Positions 27,988-41,014 of a DNA stretch of 64,000 nucleotides are shown piece after piece (within the stretch, counting starts at the first letter, position 1; each line of letters begins with the position of its first letter). Where the stretch lies: assembly GCA_003640385.1 (NCBI GenBank), contig RCAB01000010.1, positions 1 to 64,000 on the forward strand. Direction: 5' to 3'. Source of the DNA: Setaria digitata (Eukaryota > Nematoda > Chromadorea > Rhabditida > Setariidae). The translations under genes were made by a program, and so were the position numbers. The notes beneath the pieces are model-generated. The model was not told where the DNA came from and did not search any database. It worked only from the letters and a program-made list of their open reading frames with translations.

Positions 27988-29658
27988 CTTTTTTCAATTT
28001 TCCTAGCTGCTTCATCGGTGTCTCCATCGCAGTCATCCCCAAGATATTGCCTTACTTCATACTGTTGTGAACTTGAAAGCATATTGAATACAATGCAAAA
28101 ATCCGATATAACTGCATTTCTGCAGCATTCACTTGACACCTTAAAATTTCATAAATTTCAATGAGCGTCTTATGTTTGAAATTCCTCCCTGTAAAAATGT
28201 CTTGATATACTCTTGGGATCTCAGTATAAGTTCTCGGTATGGAAGACATGTATTTATGATGATAGAAATTTAAATGGATGCGTTGAAGATTTTTTTTTTT
28301 AAAGATATTGAAAAATAATTTGTTGGTGTGGAAGAAGAGCACAGCATATTCTTTAGTAATATATTGGGATTATTTAGATGGATTATTCTATGGCCAAAGT
28401 GATCAAATTATTACATAGAAGCGAAGAAAACAGTTTGCTTCTATTCCTCTTTTTTTTCGTGTTCCGAACAATCTTAAAGTACAGTTTATTGTAGGCATGC
28501 AACTTTATACTACAATGTGTACCTTATCAAGATTTTTATAGAAATTGGATTGGTTTTTCTGATAGGATACCTTATTTATTTTTTGTTTTGTATAATTCAT
28601 ATTTTTATAACTGCATGAGAATGGCTTCCTTATTAGAAATATCAGTTATGGACCTGAGATTAAAACCTTCCTCACTTATGGTGGCATACGCAAGAGAGCA
28701 AGTTCTCGTTAATGGTGATAGGGAATTTTTTCTTTCCATAATGCTTTCATTGGACTTACGAATACGTTTATGATTTCTAAATTAAATATGGATTCGAGAT
28801 CAGTAAAACAAGGCTAGGATTATGTTTCTGTGAATGTGATGAATAATAATTGTAGACTTGAAAAGTATAGAAGTATTTATTGGTTGCAGTTGTGATGCTA
28901 GGGATGCAAGAATGAGAGAAATTACTTGGTAAGATGATGTGAGATATATTTAAAGTCATTCAGATAAAGCAGTTTCCATGTCTTTCTAAGGTGGTTTGGT
29001 ACAAGCGAAATATTTAAGACAGAGTGATGCGTAGACGTAAAACAATTATTATACAAGAAAAAAAAAGATACCTGCGTTAAGCTGAATATTAGAAGAACGG
29101 CATGGAATGGAACCATGACTGAAATGGTACCATGTCTTGTATCTTTGTATTTATATGGAAAGAAATGATAATGAAATTAACTACGGCTCCTGAAATGCCA
29201 CATGCGCCCTTATCATTTATTCATTTCTTTTTTTCCAAATTATTGTTCGCAATAATGGCCTCGTCATCATTATATTTTCCGTTGCTTTTTGGTCATCTTC
29301 GTTCTAACTCCCCATGACTTCTAAATGAATGTCATCATTTTGAATGGTACCAACACCAATTTTTTTTGTCGAGATATAGTGAGTATTTGGGTATAGATTT
29401 AAAGTCATTTTCATTCAAAATGTCTTGAAGAACAGAAAAACTGAAATGCATGTTTCATTTCATAGTAGAGATGTGCACTGAATGAAATAGAGGCCAGCCT
29501 TTATAGTCGTGGCTTCATAAAATGCACTTTTTATTTGTTGTACTAAAATTAAAATTATCAGCAGTAGTTTTACTGTTACAAAGTAAGTTCTTAATCACTG
29601 TTATAGGCAAAAAGTAGAAGAAGCCCTTTTCTTTTCGTGAGACAAAAGCAAATTTTAG
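27988..29658. other. Intergenic region upstream of daf-10
   Basis: No recognisable gene. Short open frames here (for example around 28588-28773) show no family resemblance. The missing first coding exon of daf-10 should lie in this stretch. A consensus donor GTAAGTTC at 29583 follows a short ATG frame, but its phase does not fit the first daf-10 exon I can support. Confidence 0.45.
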
Positions 29659-32600
29659 GTGCTGTGTTTATGATTTGGCTTTCAAACCAGATGGATCGGA
29701 ATTGCTTGTTGCAGCGGATACGAAAGTTTTGATATACGACAGTACAGATGGTACCTTGCTGCAATCATTGAAAGGTTTTATCTATTGTAATTCTTATTAT
29801 TCCGAAATTGCAAGGATGCTCCGTGAAACCTAGGTTACAGGTCATAAAGATCTCGTATATGCCGTCGCATTTTCATATAATGGAGAAAAGTTTGCTTCTG
29901 GTTCTGCTGATCGTTCAGTTATTATATGGACAGAGCAGCATGAAGGGACGCTTAAATACACGTATCTTTTTCCTTTTCAAAAACTGTTGTCTGAAATTAG
30001 TTGTTCAGTTATGGTTTTATTTTACTGTACTTTCTGAATAGTCCACGAATAGATGAAAGTTTTCTATTGTTGTCGGAGACGCACCACAATGAAGTGGTGC
30101 ACAAGATATAGTATGTCTTATTATATCACTTTTCATCAAACTGTTCTTGACATCTTTAAGTATTTGTTGTACTTGTATTTTAATCCATCCTTTTAAAAAA
30201 TGAAATTCTAGTGAATTGTTTGAATCCTCCGTGTTTCATAACTTTAGGATTCAGACATGGGCTTTGACACGTGTCACCTGATATTGGGTGGTAACTAACC
30301 TATTAATTTAAGCTTTGCAGAAGCTTTACTAAATTAGTCATTTTTAGACACAATGAAGCAATACAGTGCCTTGCTTTTAGTCCTGTTGCATGCTTTTTGC
30401 TCAGCTGTGCCATCAATGACTTTGGTAAACATTTACATTTACCTTTACTGTTTGAAATCATGCCAGTTAATAAGGAGAATAACAGCTGTAATCAGGGTTA
30501 ATGTAGAATATCTTAAAAATGAAATCTTAACTAAAAAGAATTGGTCGTTTCCAAGATCAAATTTGAAGAACAATTTATTACAAAAAATCCCCAGGAATGT
30601 GGACTCAACTGGAGAAAAGTGTTAGCAAACAACGAACATCAAGCAGATGCGTCTGCTGTGCATGGAGTTGCGATGGCCAGCTTTACGCCATTGGAATGTT
30701 TGATGGCACCGTATCTTTGCGTTCTGCTACAGTGAGCTTCATTTTTGCTTTTCTACTTCTCAAATTTGTGATAAGCGTAAGAATGAAACATAAGTTGTTA
30801 ATATAGATTAATCTTTGTTCCACATTTTGATATTTTCATTCACATCTCCTACTGTCCTTTCGATTTCCATCCTCGGAGTCCTTGAACTTATGTTTCTTGT
30901 GTTTATGTCCAGATATTTTTGTTATTTAGTACGTTATCTAAAAAAATTTCTATTACAGTGTGATATGTAATTAAATATATAATTGTATTTAGCATACTAA
31001 ACACACAGAGCGAGCCGTTCTCACAATTCTTGGAGAATGTGAGATCAATCCAGTGTAGTACTAAATACATACTCCTCATGAAATTCCGTATGTAGAGTAA
31101 AAATTTATTCGACCACAATATGATATTTAGGTAGCTAAAAATGAGAAGTTCAGATCAAGTCTTGCTATCACAATTTAAATTGGTTTCTCTTGATCCATTC
31201 AGTTTATTCTTCAGGATAGTGTAGAGGTGAAAAAGATTGAAAGGCCGTCTGGTGAACCTGTTTGGGCGATCGCTTTCGGAGCAGCTCGAAGCACTTTGTT
31301 AGTTATTAGTTCCTGTCAAACTTTGTTGTTTTATATATCGTTCTTTAAAATTTGCTGAAATTAAGAGGTTATTCATAGGGATACATCGTGGCAGCATGAT
31401 GGCAATATTCAAGCAAGGTACTTTTTTCTCCTTTTCATTTAAAGGTCGTTTTAATTATTTATATTGTCCAAAATGCTAAAGTGTACTTATTAAATCCAAG
31501 AAATTTTTTGAGCCAAAAGATGCGAAATATTCCCTTCAGCACTTTTGGCGAACTTTTGGCATTAGTCGACTGGGGGCAAACAGCCGCTTTTTACGATTTG
31601 GAAGGAAATCAGGTTAGAAATATTTTTATCGCAAACTGTTCTGTCTTTTCTGTATTCCAAATTTATTAAGATTCTAAACTATGAAAATATCCGTTATGCA
31701 TGAAGTTGATTGCCATTGTTTACTTGTATTATCTGCCCTTAGTTACCACTTCATTTCACGCTCTCCATTTTATGGCCAAAGTTTAAGTTCGAAAAAATTT
31801 TAATTATATGATTGCAGCTCGTTCGTGAAGATAAAAAACTTGGCTATGATCCGACAGCTATAGAATTTTTTAACTACGGTCAGTTCCTGGTAATGTGTGG
31901 CTCCAATCATCAAGTAACTCTCTACAGTCGTGAAGGTTTACATAAAGCTATATATTTCCATTTGAAGTTATTCATTCCCTATGTTAAAAGACGATACTGC
32001 AGATAATTTTATTTTTTGATCAGTGTAATTTTTTTTTAGAATATGTGAAGTAATGAACTACTTGTAGGAACAGCACTGGGTACAGTGGCACAGATGGATA
32101 CGTGGGTATGGACCGTAAAAGCTAAACCGAATACAAACTCAATCGTTGGTTTGTTATAAACAGTCTGAATTGTTCATTATATTTCAGAATGAATTGCAAC
32201 ATAAAAATTGTTATTTGCAGTCGGTTGTGTGGATGGTACGTTGGCATGCTATCAGTTAATGTTTAGCACAGTTCATGGGTTGCATAAAGTTAGTTATAAA
32301 CGAAACATTAGTCCTTTAGTCTTTTATTTTAAACAGTCCTTCGTCCACTTGATCAAAAAGTCTTGCAATATTTTTACTGCTGCGTTAACATATTGATGTC
32401 TGTTCAGAGAACTATATCTTAGGAGCGGTATGCTTATCGTGAAAACATGACCGAAGTGGTCGTACAACATCTTGCAAATCAAACATCTATTAGAATTTAT
32501 TGTAATGATTTAGTTCGTAAAGTCGCTGTATACTACAATCGGCTAGCTGTTAGTTTTATTTTTTATTTCAAACATATTATATCTGATCATTTTCATTTTT

Positions 32601-35600
32601 TTTTTTTGCTCAGAAAATTAGTGGGCTTCAGTATAGTGGTTAAATTAATTGAAAATTTCGAACATATATTATTAAAGAAAGTAATTTTTTGAGTTTAAGT
32701 TACACTGAGAACATACGGAAGAAAATTTATTTTAGGTCCAGCTCACAGATCGTATTGAAATATATCGACTTACTGTGGAGCACGAAGATGAACAACTGGA
32801 ATATCGTTTAGTTGAGAAAATCAACCATACTTTTGAATGTTCACTACTCGTAAGTGCTGTAAAATTTTATTCTAGTAATGACTGCGAGTCTCGAAAAATA
32901 GGTAAGGTTTTGTTAAAATATAATCCTTTATTATTTTATGGTACTTGCAGAAAAAAAAAAAAAAAAATTTGTGCTTAGGTGATCTGTGCGCATCACTTGA
33001 TATTGTGTCAGGAACGACGCTTACAGTGTTACGACCATAAAGGACTTAAACAACGGGAATGGCTTCTTGAGTCTTTGATACGTTATATAAAGGTTATTGG
33101 TGGTCCACCAGGACGAGAAGCCATATTAATCGGTTTGCGAAATGGAACTGTATGTTTTTGGGAAAATTTGTTGTGGACATAGATGCTATTTGTAACTGAA
33201 TGTAAACTAAGAAAATTAAGATGTGCTACTATAATTGTCTAGAGTTTTTGGGAAGCTTTTCTGTTAAAAAATGAAAGATTTAGGTGTGTAGAATCTTTGT
33301 GGATAATCCATTCATCACAGAAATACTGCGTTTAAAAAGTGCTGTCAGATGTCTTGATGTCAGTCATTTAAGGTGTGTATTCTTCTCCAATGCAAAACGC
33401 CCAGCATTGTCCACATGTATTTTCGTTCTTTTTTTTTTTTTTTTTTAATGTTTTTGACACATCTTTTTTTAAAACTTAGTCCAGAGCACTAATGAATGAA
33501 GAAAAAGTTTTAAACGATATAGTGATTAAGTCGTGAGTTTTAGAAGAAAGCTTGCAATCGTGGACGAAACAGGAATTTGCTCGACTTTTGATATTAAAAC
33601 CAAACAACTGCTGTTCCAGGTTTGGCATAATTTTTATGTTGTGTTTTTTTACTTCATAATATGAGAATTAGTTTTTTAGGAGCCATCATGTAACAGTGTT
33701 GCTTGGAACGCTGACCAGGAGTTTCTTCTATGTTATTCTGGTGGTGGTGTGTTATGTGTCAAAGCTGACAATTTTCCTCCCCATCAGCAAAGAATGCAAG
33801 TATGACCACCTCAGATTTTTTCGTTGTACATTTTAATGTCTATGAATTTGTTTGATGATTCTTTTTTCTTTCTTACTGTTAAGAAAAATTTTTGACGGAA
33901 GGTAATAATTTTCTTTAGGGTTTTGTAGTTGGATTTTCGGGAAAACGTGTCTTTTGTTTGCATATGTTTGCTATGATTGCAGTGGAGGTTCCTCTATCTA
34001 ACCAGTTATACCAGTATCTTGAACAGAAAATGCACAAGTGAGAATTTTATTTCAAAGGCTATTTTCTGCCAAAAATCTTTAGGTAATTTCATTGATTCCA
34101 AAAGGACAGAGTACAACAACACGCAATTGAGAGATTTCTATCTAGGGAAGCATATGATCTGGCGTCATTAGGTGTAACGGAAAGTGATTGGGGAATTCTT
34201 GGTCATGATGCTTTGCGTAACCTTCGACTCGATATCGCTCAAAAAGCTTTCCATAGAATTAAAGATATGCGTTATCTTCAACTGATTTCGGAAATCAAGG
34301 TATGGAACTTGAAATTTCTGGTCTATCCATTTATTTTGCTATGTTTGGTGCTTTTGCATAGCTTTATTTTATTTATTTCAATTCCCAAAAGAAATGATTT
34401 TGTTTATCTGGGATTCTAGGACATGATAAGAAAGGATATGAAAAAGGAATTGATGCTGGGATGTATTAAAGCGTATGAAGGCTTATATGGCGAAGCAGCG
34501 ATATTATTCCAAAAAAATGGATGCGAACAAGAAGCTTTGGAAATGTTTACAGATTTGCGCATGTTTGATCAGGCCCAGGCTTGCTTTGCTTTTTTTTGTG
34601 GATGTTTTAATTAAGTAGGGAAAACGTAGTCTTCTTTTAACCATTTAATTATCATTCTTCTTGTTATACAGGGTCCCATTCTCTTTTTTCCTCACTGTAA
34701 ACGTTTGTATTTAGGAACTTTTGTCATCAGCTTCTGGAGAAACTCAAAAGGCTCTATTGCGAAGGCGTGCCGACTGGGCTCAGGATTCTAATGAACCGTT
34801 GGTCGCTGCTGAAATGTTTTTAGCGTCGGGCGATTACGATAAAGCAGTTAATCTTATGATTAAGAACGACTGGATGGATATGTAAGTCTTTTGTTCTTCT
34901 GCTTGCCAGGTAAGCAGTTGCGCAGTTAAATTTTTTCCTATTTTTGCATAATTTTTCTTTGAAATAAGTGGAAATAAGTACATTTTAACAGGTTGATCAG
35001 TTTCACACATCGTATTGATCAGAATAATGTTGATGTACTGCGCACAGTTGCAAATTATTTGGCAAAGAAAGGGGAATACACTGTTGCTTCTAGTTTATTT
35101 CAATCTATCAATGATATTCCTGCATTAATAAATATGCACGTCGATGCAGCTCTCTGGAATGATGTAAGTTTTTGTTTGCTGTTAGTAAATTTGATGAATT
35201 TACTAATCTAATGCAGCACATATTTTTTCGATTTCATGTCTTTTAAAAAAAAAAGTAAATTCGAAGAAATGAGTTCACTTTTTAGGCATTTTTAATAGCA
35301 GCAAGACACCAGAAATATAATGGAGATGTCTACCTGCCTTACGCACGTTGGTTGGCAGAAAACGATCGCTTTGATGAGGCTCAGAAAGGTCCGTATTTCT
35401 ATATTTGTAATATTACTATTTAAATTTGACTGTTATCTTTTCGATATATACAGTGAAATAATGATAATTTTCTGTTTTGCAGCCTATCATATGGCTGGAC
35501 ATGATGTAGAAGCATTAGGAGTTCTGGAGCATTTAATGGGAAATGCTATCAGAGAGAATCGTTTTATCGATGCAAGCTATTACAACTGGATGTTAAGCAT

Positions 35601-38235
35601 GCAATATTTGGAACGCTGTTGCGAAAATCCAGAGTTGAATGAGAAATTTCTAGAGTTCAGTAATAAAGCAGATTGCTACTATGCGTTCGATGTTATTCAT
35701 AAATATTTGGTAATTATTGAAATGAACTAATAATTATGAAGTTACTAGGTTCACTATTGCTCGTTCCTTATCTTCAAAACTGATGCTTATAGTTCTTGGA
35801 AATATTTTTTGGATTCTAAAATTAATAAGAACGTTTTTCGGAGCTGAGGTATTTTATGATGTAGGCTCTGCAGTCTTTTCATTCTTTTTTACTTTTCTAG
35901 GATGGTTTTGTTGAAATCAACTTTTTTTAATGAACGCTTTACACCTACTTGTTAAGTGTCCATTTTGATGCAGCTACGTAACTGCCTTTCAAAATAGTCT
36001 CTATGTTTAATCAGCACATTGTTTTCATCAAATAAATTGACGTTTCAGAATCTTAATAAATCTCTGATTTTTTTCTTTCTTTTTTTGTTCATATATATAA
36101 TGTAAGCAACTTATAGGCTGAACCTTTTACGAACTGCCCAGCTGATGCGCTGGTCAATATTGCTCGTTATTTGGCTTTTCAAAAGGAAGTGTATAAGATA
36201 TCACGAGTGTAAGTCTTTTCTAAATCCGTGTTGAAGATAAATCGGTAGGATTTATTTCTATCACAATCATATGTTGGTATTTAACCAAGCAACGCCAGAT
36301 TTTCTCTTTTGACAAAAAGACTACTATGTGTACAAATTTTCAGTTCTATTAAATAACATTTTTCAACACTCTTCTCAAATTCACAATCAGTGTCCAATAT
36401 TGCTCATAAATAATTTTATGCTTAATTGCTTACTGGAAATTATACTAAAAAAACTCGGAAACTGTATTTAGTCCTTGACAAATATATAAAAGTAGTTGGA
36501 CCTGTTTCATACATCGTAGTGAGCATATTCAGCAGCAGCAAGTAATATTTGGCTGGTGGAAAAAGGATGAGAATAAAACAGCATTTTGTTCTAGGAGCAT
36601 ATTTTACACTTTAATGAAGCAGGGTCAAGCACTAGGTGCTTATAAATTAGCACGGTACGCTTTGGAGCAACTGAGTTATTTGAAAACTCCACGTCGTTTC
36701 GAAAAGCTTATTGAAGCGGATGCTGTTATGATCAGATCAAAACCTTTCACCGATGCAGAAGAATTATTGCCAATGTGCTATAGGTGGGTCTGGTTACTAA
36801 GTCTTGAATAGAGTATAGATTGCGTCTCATACCGAAGTTTTGGCTAGAGTTTACAACTTTTAGGCAAGTTTCACGTAACGACTGTGAAATGTCATGATAC
36901 TAGCTTCCTTAATAGAGTCATTTTGTCTTTTACTTTTCAGTCAAACTTATTTCAGATGTGGGATGTCTATGTGAACAACTGTTCTGATTTCAATTTTTCC
37001 TTTAGTTTTGTTAATCAGACTTATTTCAGGTGTGGAACGTCCAATCCACTTGTCGGCACTAATGAGTGCATACATTGCAGGACTCAATTTATTTTGTCAT
37101 TTGTATCATTTGGTAAGTCTTATTGGGCATTGTTTCATGTTTTCGAAAATTCAGCAAGCAGCGACGATTGCCATTTGAAAAATAGTAAAGTTTGGAGTGT
37201 TGGTTTCATTTCATATTTCATGTTGTGATACACGCTTTTAATGAAATGGTAAAGTTCTGAAGTGCACGCATAGCATAAAAAGACGGTTTTTCGCTGTTAT
37301 GCAGAAATCTTCATTATGTTTCCACTTTTTCCTTTATTTTTTATCAGCAATTTATTATTTATTAAAAAAATAATTTTTGCAGAAGTTCTACCTCTTGTAG
37401 AATTTGTTGTAAGCGACGATATAAATTTGGAAGAAGCTCAAAGGCTGATCAATGCTGAACCTCCTCTTAGTCAGATGGGAAATCCCTTACAAGAACAGGT
37501 TAGTCTGAACAAAAAAAAAACTCCTTCCTTTTAATACTGCAATTACTTTTTGTTCTGACAATTACTTTCAATAAATTCCCCACCAGGAAAATAAATTATA
37601 TTTAGATGAGCCATAAAATAGGCGATGTTATGGCAGATCGCGAAACTTTACTCAAATTGGAAAAGCAGCAAGTCATAATTGCCAATTGGCCGCCTCCATT
37701 TGTTACTCGTTTTTATTATAACGTCATACCAGAAATCTCAATAATTCAGTGCAATTCTTGCTTTCGTGTTTGTTCTCTATACATATATATATATATATAT
37801 ATTTTTTTTCATTTATATATATATGTATTATATATATATATATATAATTTTAAAATTATATTAACTAACTCATTATTTGCAGTTAACCTCGGTGTGAAGT
37901 TTTAGGCAAGTTGCCTTATTTATTCCAGAGTCTTGGCTCCAAAGTTTTCCTAGGAGTGTAAACTTTTTCTGTAATCTAATTTGGGGTCTTTCTTAAGAAT
38001 GAAATTATAAAAAAAGAAGCAGAAAGTTAAGGTGCTCTCACGATATTTTCCAAATTAGAAAAGGCTTAAGCATATCTAAATAAAATTGTAATGATCGCAG
38101 TATTCTCTTTTTTAGATGTTCCATGCAGACGACTTTGAAATGGCGTGTCTCAGAACTGGTGCATGTCCCTTCTGCCATGTACCTCCACAAAAGAAAACAG
38201 AATTTGACATTATTAATGATGACAATATCAAATAA
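29659..38235 (+). CDS. daf-10: Intraflagellar transport protein IFT122 (IFT-A complex), start codon not found
   Basis: IFT122 is a core subunit of the IFT-A complex, which drives retrograde transport and membrane-protein entry in cilia. About 29 exons run from 29659-29774 to 38115-38235. N-terminal WD-repeat blocks include [38 protein letters not shown] (29841-29961), [48 protein letters not shown] and [17 protein letters not shown]. The TPR-like half includes LRADWAQ-type and [18 protein letters not shown] blocks and [15 protein letters not shown]-terminal zinc-binding pairs are present (CGTSNPL...CIHC near 37031-37080, CNSC near 37755, CPFC near 38170). The whole order matches human IFT122. 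The ATG exon was not found; it should precede 29659. One intron (34579-34714) begins with GC rather than GT. An AATAAA overlaps the stop codon. Confidence 0.96.
37779..37847. repeat. (TA)n microsatellite in the last daf-10 intron
   Basis: Two TA runs separated by a short T-rich segment lie in the intron between the exon ending at about 37769 and the last exon starting at 38115. They have no coding consequence. Confidence 0.85.
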
Positions 38236-41014
38236 ACCCATTTTTCTCATTTACAAAAGAATTGTTATGATTACCCTATTTAAAGATTTGTTAATTCATT
38301 CGTCAGTTTTAAAGCATATCTGTAAAAAGTAAATTTTGCTTAAGGAATATGTTTACGATGCTATGCTCATCGTTAAAGACTTATGGATGCAATCCAATTA
38401 TTGTGTGAATTACAAGTTCAGGTAAGAAATAGTAGAAGTGTGCTGATGTTCTGGATTAGCAAATTCAAGGAATTACTACCTCTTAATTTTTTGTTTTTTG
38501 AACAACAGGAAAGCTTTGAATTTGGCACATATTCATAGATGATAAACCAAACTGTTCCCATCACAAAGTAAAAAAAAAAAAGATATTACGGATCGGCTAC
38601 AAATAATAGGCGACGGCAGAAAAGCATGTGATAGAAAACTGCAACAAACATGTTTGGCCAAAATTAGACAGTAGTATCTACTACAGTAATAGTGCGGAAG
38701 ATTGTTTAGCAAGTTCCAGACCTGAATTTCTTTTCGTTGTTAACACAAATTTTTTAGACTCATTGCTTTGGTTGATTGCTCTAGTCGGCAGTTACGCATT
38801 GTTGAGAGATTTATACTGAGTCGAAACATATTTAAAAAAAAAAAAAAAAAAAAAAAAGAACTGGTTTTGATTTGAGTCGTATTTTTCATTAGCGGATGTC
38901 GTGGATTTAGTCAGGTTGGGAGGATGGAATATTTTTAAAAAAAAAAAAGTTTCACAACTTTTCGTTGTTCTCTAGCGTGACTGCTTTTCCATTTCTTGAT
39001 ATTTGCTTTTTCACCTCTTAGTTGCAGACTTCCTGGTTACTAAGAGTTTCTGATTTCAGAATGAAAGCTGGATTTTTTCTAGCAACCATCGAATAGTCTA
39101 AATTTTTCGGCAATACTCTGGAGATCAATGGGTTGAAAAAATTCTGGAAGAACGAAGTTTTTATCTGATAATATTTCTATGTAAATGGCTTTAGAGTTAT
39201 GCAGCTTGTACTAGGACATTCTGTGATATCGATGCAGCTGCTTAGAGATTCTCCCGATCCCGATCACGGAGGATTTTCAAGGGGTTACCAATACCTTTCG
39301 GTAATGGTTACAGCACGCTGATTCCTCCAGTGTAGCGCGCTTGCAGCCCTGGATATCTAAGGGCATCACAGACCTGTTATTGCTCAACTTCATGCGGCTA
39401 AACACATTAGTTCCCTGTGCCAGTCAGTATAATAGCTAGAAATCGGATTGCCAAGCATTTTGTCATTGAATTTGGGATTTAAGACGCTGTCTGAACAAGA
39501 ATGAGTCACAGTTCTAACGTCTAGTCCAAGATCGAAAGTCGCATGTAGTGTTTCAAACAATCACTCCTGAGAACTTTTGGCGCCACAAAGGCTTCTTTAC
39601 GCTCAATGAGGTTTTAAAAACAAGACGGTGTGTCTGCAGCACACAATTAACTTAACGTTGGAGCATTTTACTAGTTCCCCAGCTGCGAGTGTATGCAGAT
39701 CTGGCCAAGACGCCGACGCTTGACTTTTTGAAATATGTAATCGATGAATGTCGTCTTTGGCGATTTATTTGCGGCATACCGTATGACATCGTAAGCAAAA
39801 TCATATTTAGTACCTGTGATTTCTGCATGGTTTGGTTTTAGGTCTTAGGATGACCTCACGCGCGCCGCATTCTCCTCTTGAAGTTCAGTTCTAATTGGAT
39901 TCGCTGTCCATCATTAGAGGAAATCGAAGACTAAATTTCATGATGGAAGTGGTTTTTATCATTAACTGTTTCCAACACAAATAGTTTTGAGCTCTCAACA
40001 ATCAACTGTATTTATCATCTTAGTAAAAACATACTTTTGTTTGCATTATTAACTGACTAACCATCTCTTTTAAAGTGTTGTCTGATGCTCATGAATGCTG
40101 AATGACTACTCTTATCTCTCTCTTCGGAAACGAATAACTGAAAATTAAGGAGGAATTAATTAGTCTGCTTTCGTTTTACGAGCAGTTAGCTGGAACAAGT
40201 GTACGCCGAATGAATGGCAAGCAGTGGATTCAGTTGATGTTCATGATGAATAAAGAAGATATGTGAGGAAGTTGGCTAATTTCACTTTCGATTCCGGTTT
40301 TTTGAAAGAAATCAGTTTGTGTGAAAGTATGATTCATCTTGGAGGGAAAGAGATCCAGCTGAAACTCATTCAAAATCTCACTTCTGTCGATAGTATTTGG
40401 AGGGAATGTGAGGTGGCCCATCGCTCGTGTAGGCCAGCCTAAAAATGCAACAGCTATTGATCGATGATGGCGCGGATGGGTGACAGACGTTCATCATGGT
40501 TTTGCAAGTTCGTTTCTCCTGCTAAACGCCTCACTGTGCGCCAGTTTTGCACCGGATCAAACGTTCCATGCAGTGCTCCGTACGATGATTTTTGTTCTGT
40601 TCAACAGGCGTGATCAATAGGGGCGGCTTCGAGGTGAGAAGCACAAAGCATGTGAAGGAATGCTGTCAGTTCCTTGTTCCTTGTCGTTGTTGTTCCAAAA
40701 GCAGAGCAACAAATGTCGTCAAGGTCATCTTCCAGAGTATAGCTGAGCCAGGTATCTTCGCACTCTCTCCAAGCTATCCTTCAACTAGGCGCTATTCGAA
40801 TGTGTGCGTGGCTATAGTGTGCGTTGCTACTTTCTCTTGCTAAAGAAGTGAGAGAACGCCATCCGTGGCTTACCTCATCCATCAAAGGCTTTTCCGTTTC
40901 CCCGTCTCGAATAGCACTGACTTCAGAATTCCTTTCATCCACCCCGTAACACCCTCTAATCGGTTGCTTATACGTAGATACAGTTTTTGACGTCATAAGG
41001 TATATATCATTATC
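38236..41014. other. Intergenic region between daf-10 and the SLC22 gene
   Basis: A 24-base A tract lies at 38834-38857. From about 39200 to 40990 the composition is noticeably less AT-rich than the neighbouring intergenic DNA, yet every frame on both strands is interrupted, and I found no transposase, reverse transcriptase or structural RNA signature. It may be an old degraded element or a regulatory region. The proximal part presumably contains the SLC22 promoter. Confidence 0.5.

Noticed and set aside
29528..29583. Possible first exon of daf-10 ending in a consensus donor GTAAGTTC
   Set aside because: Its phase does not match the exon starting at 29659 and the peptide does not resemble the IFT122 N-terminus.
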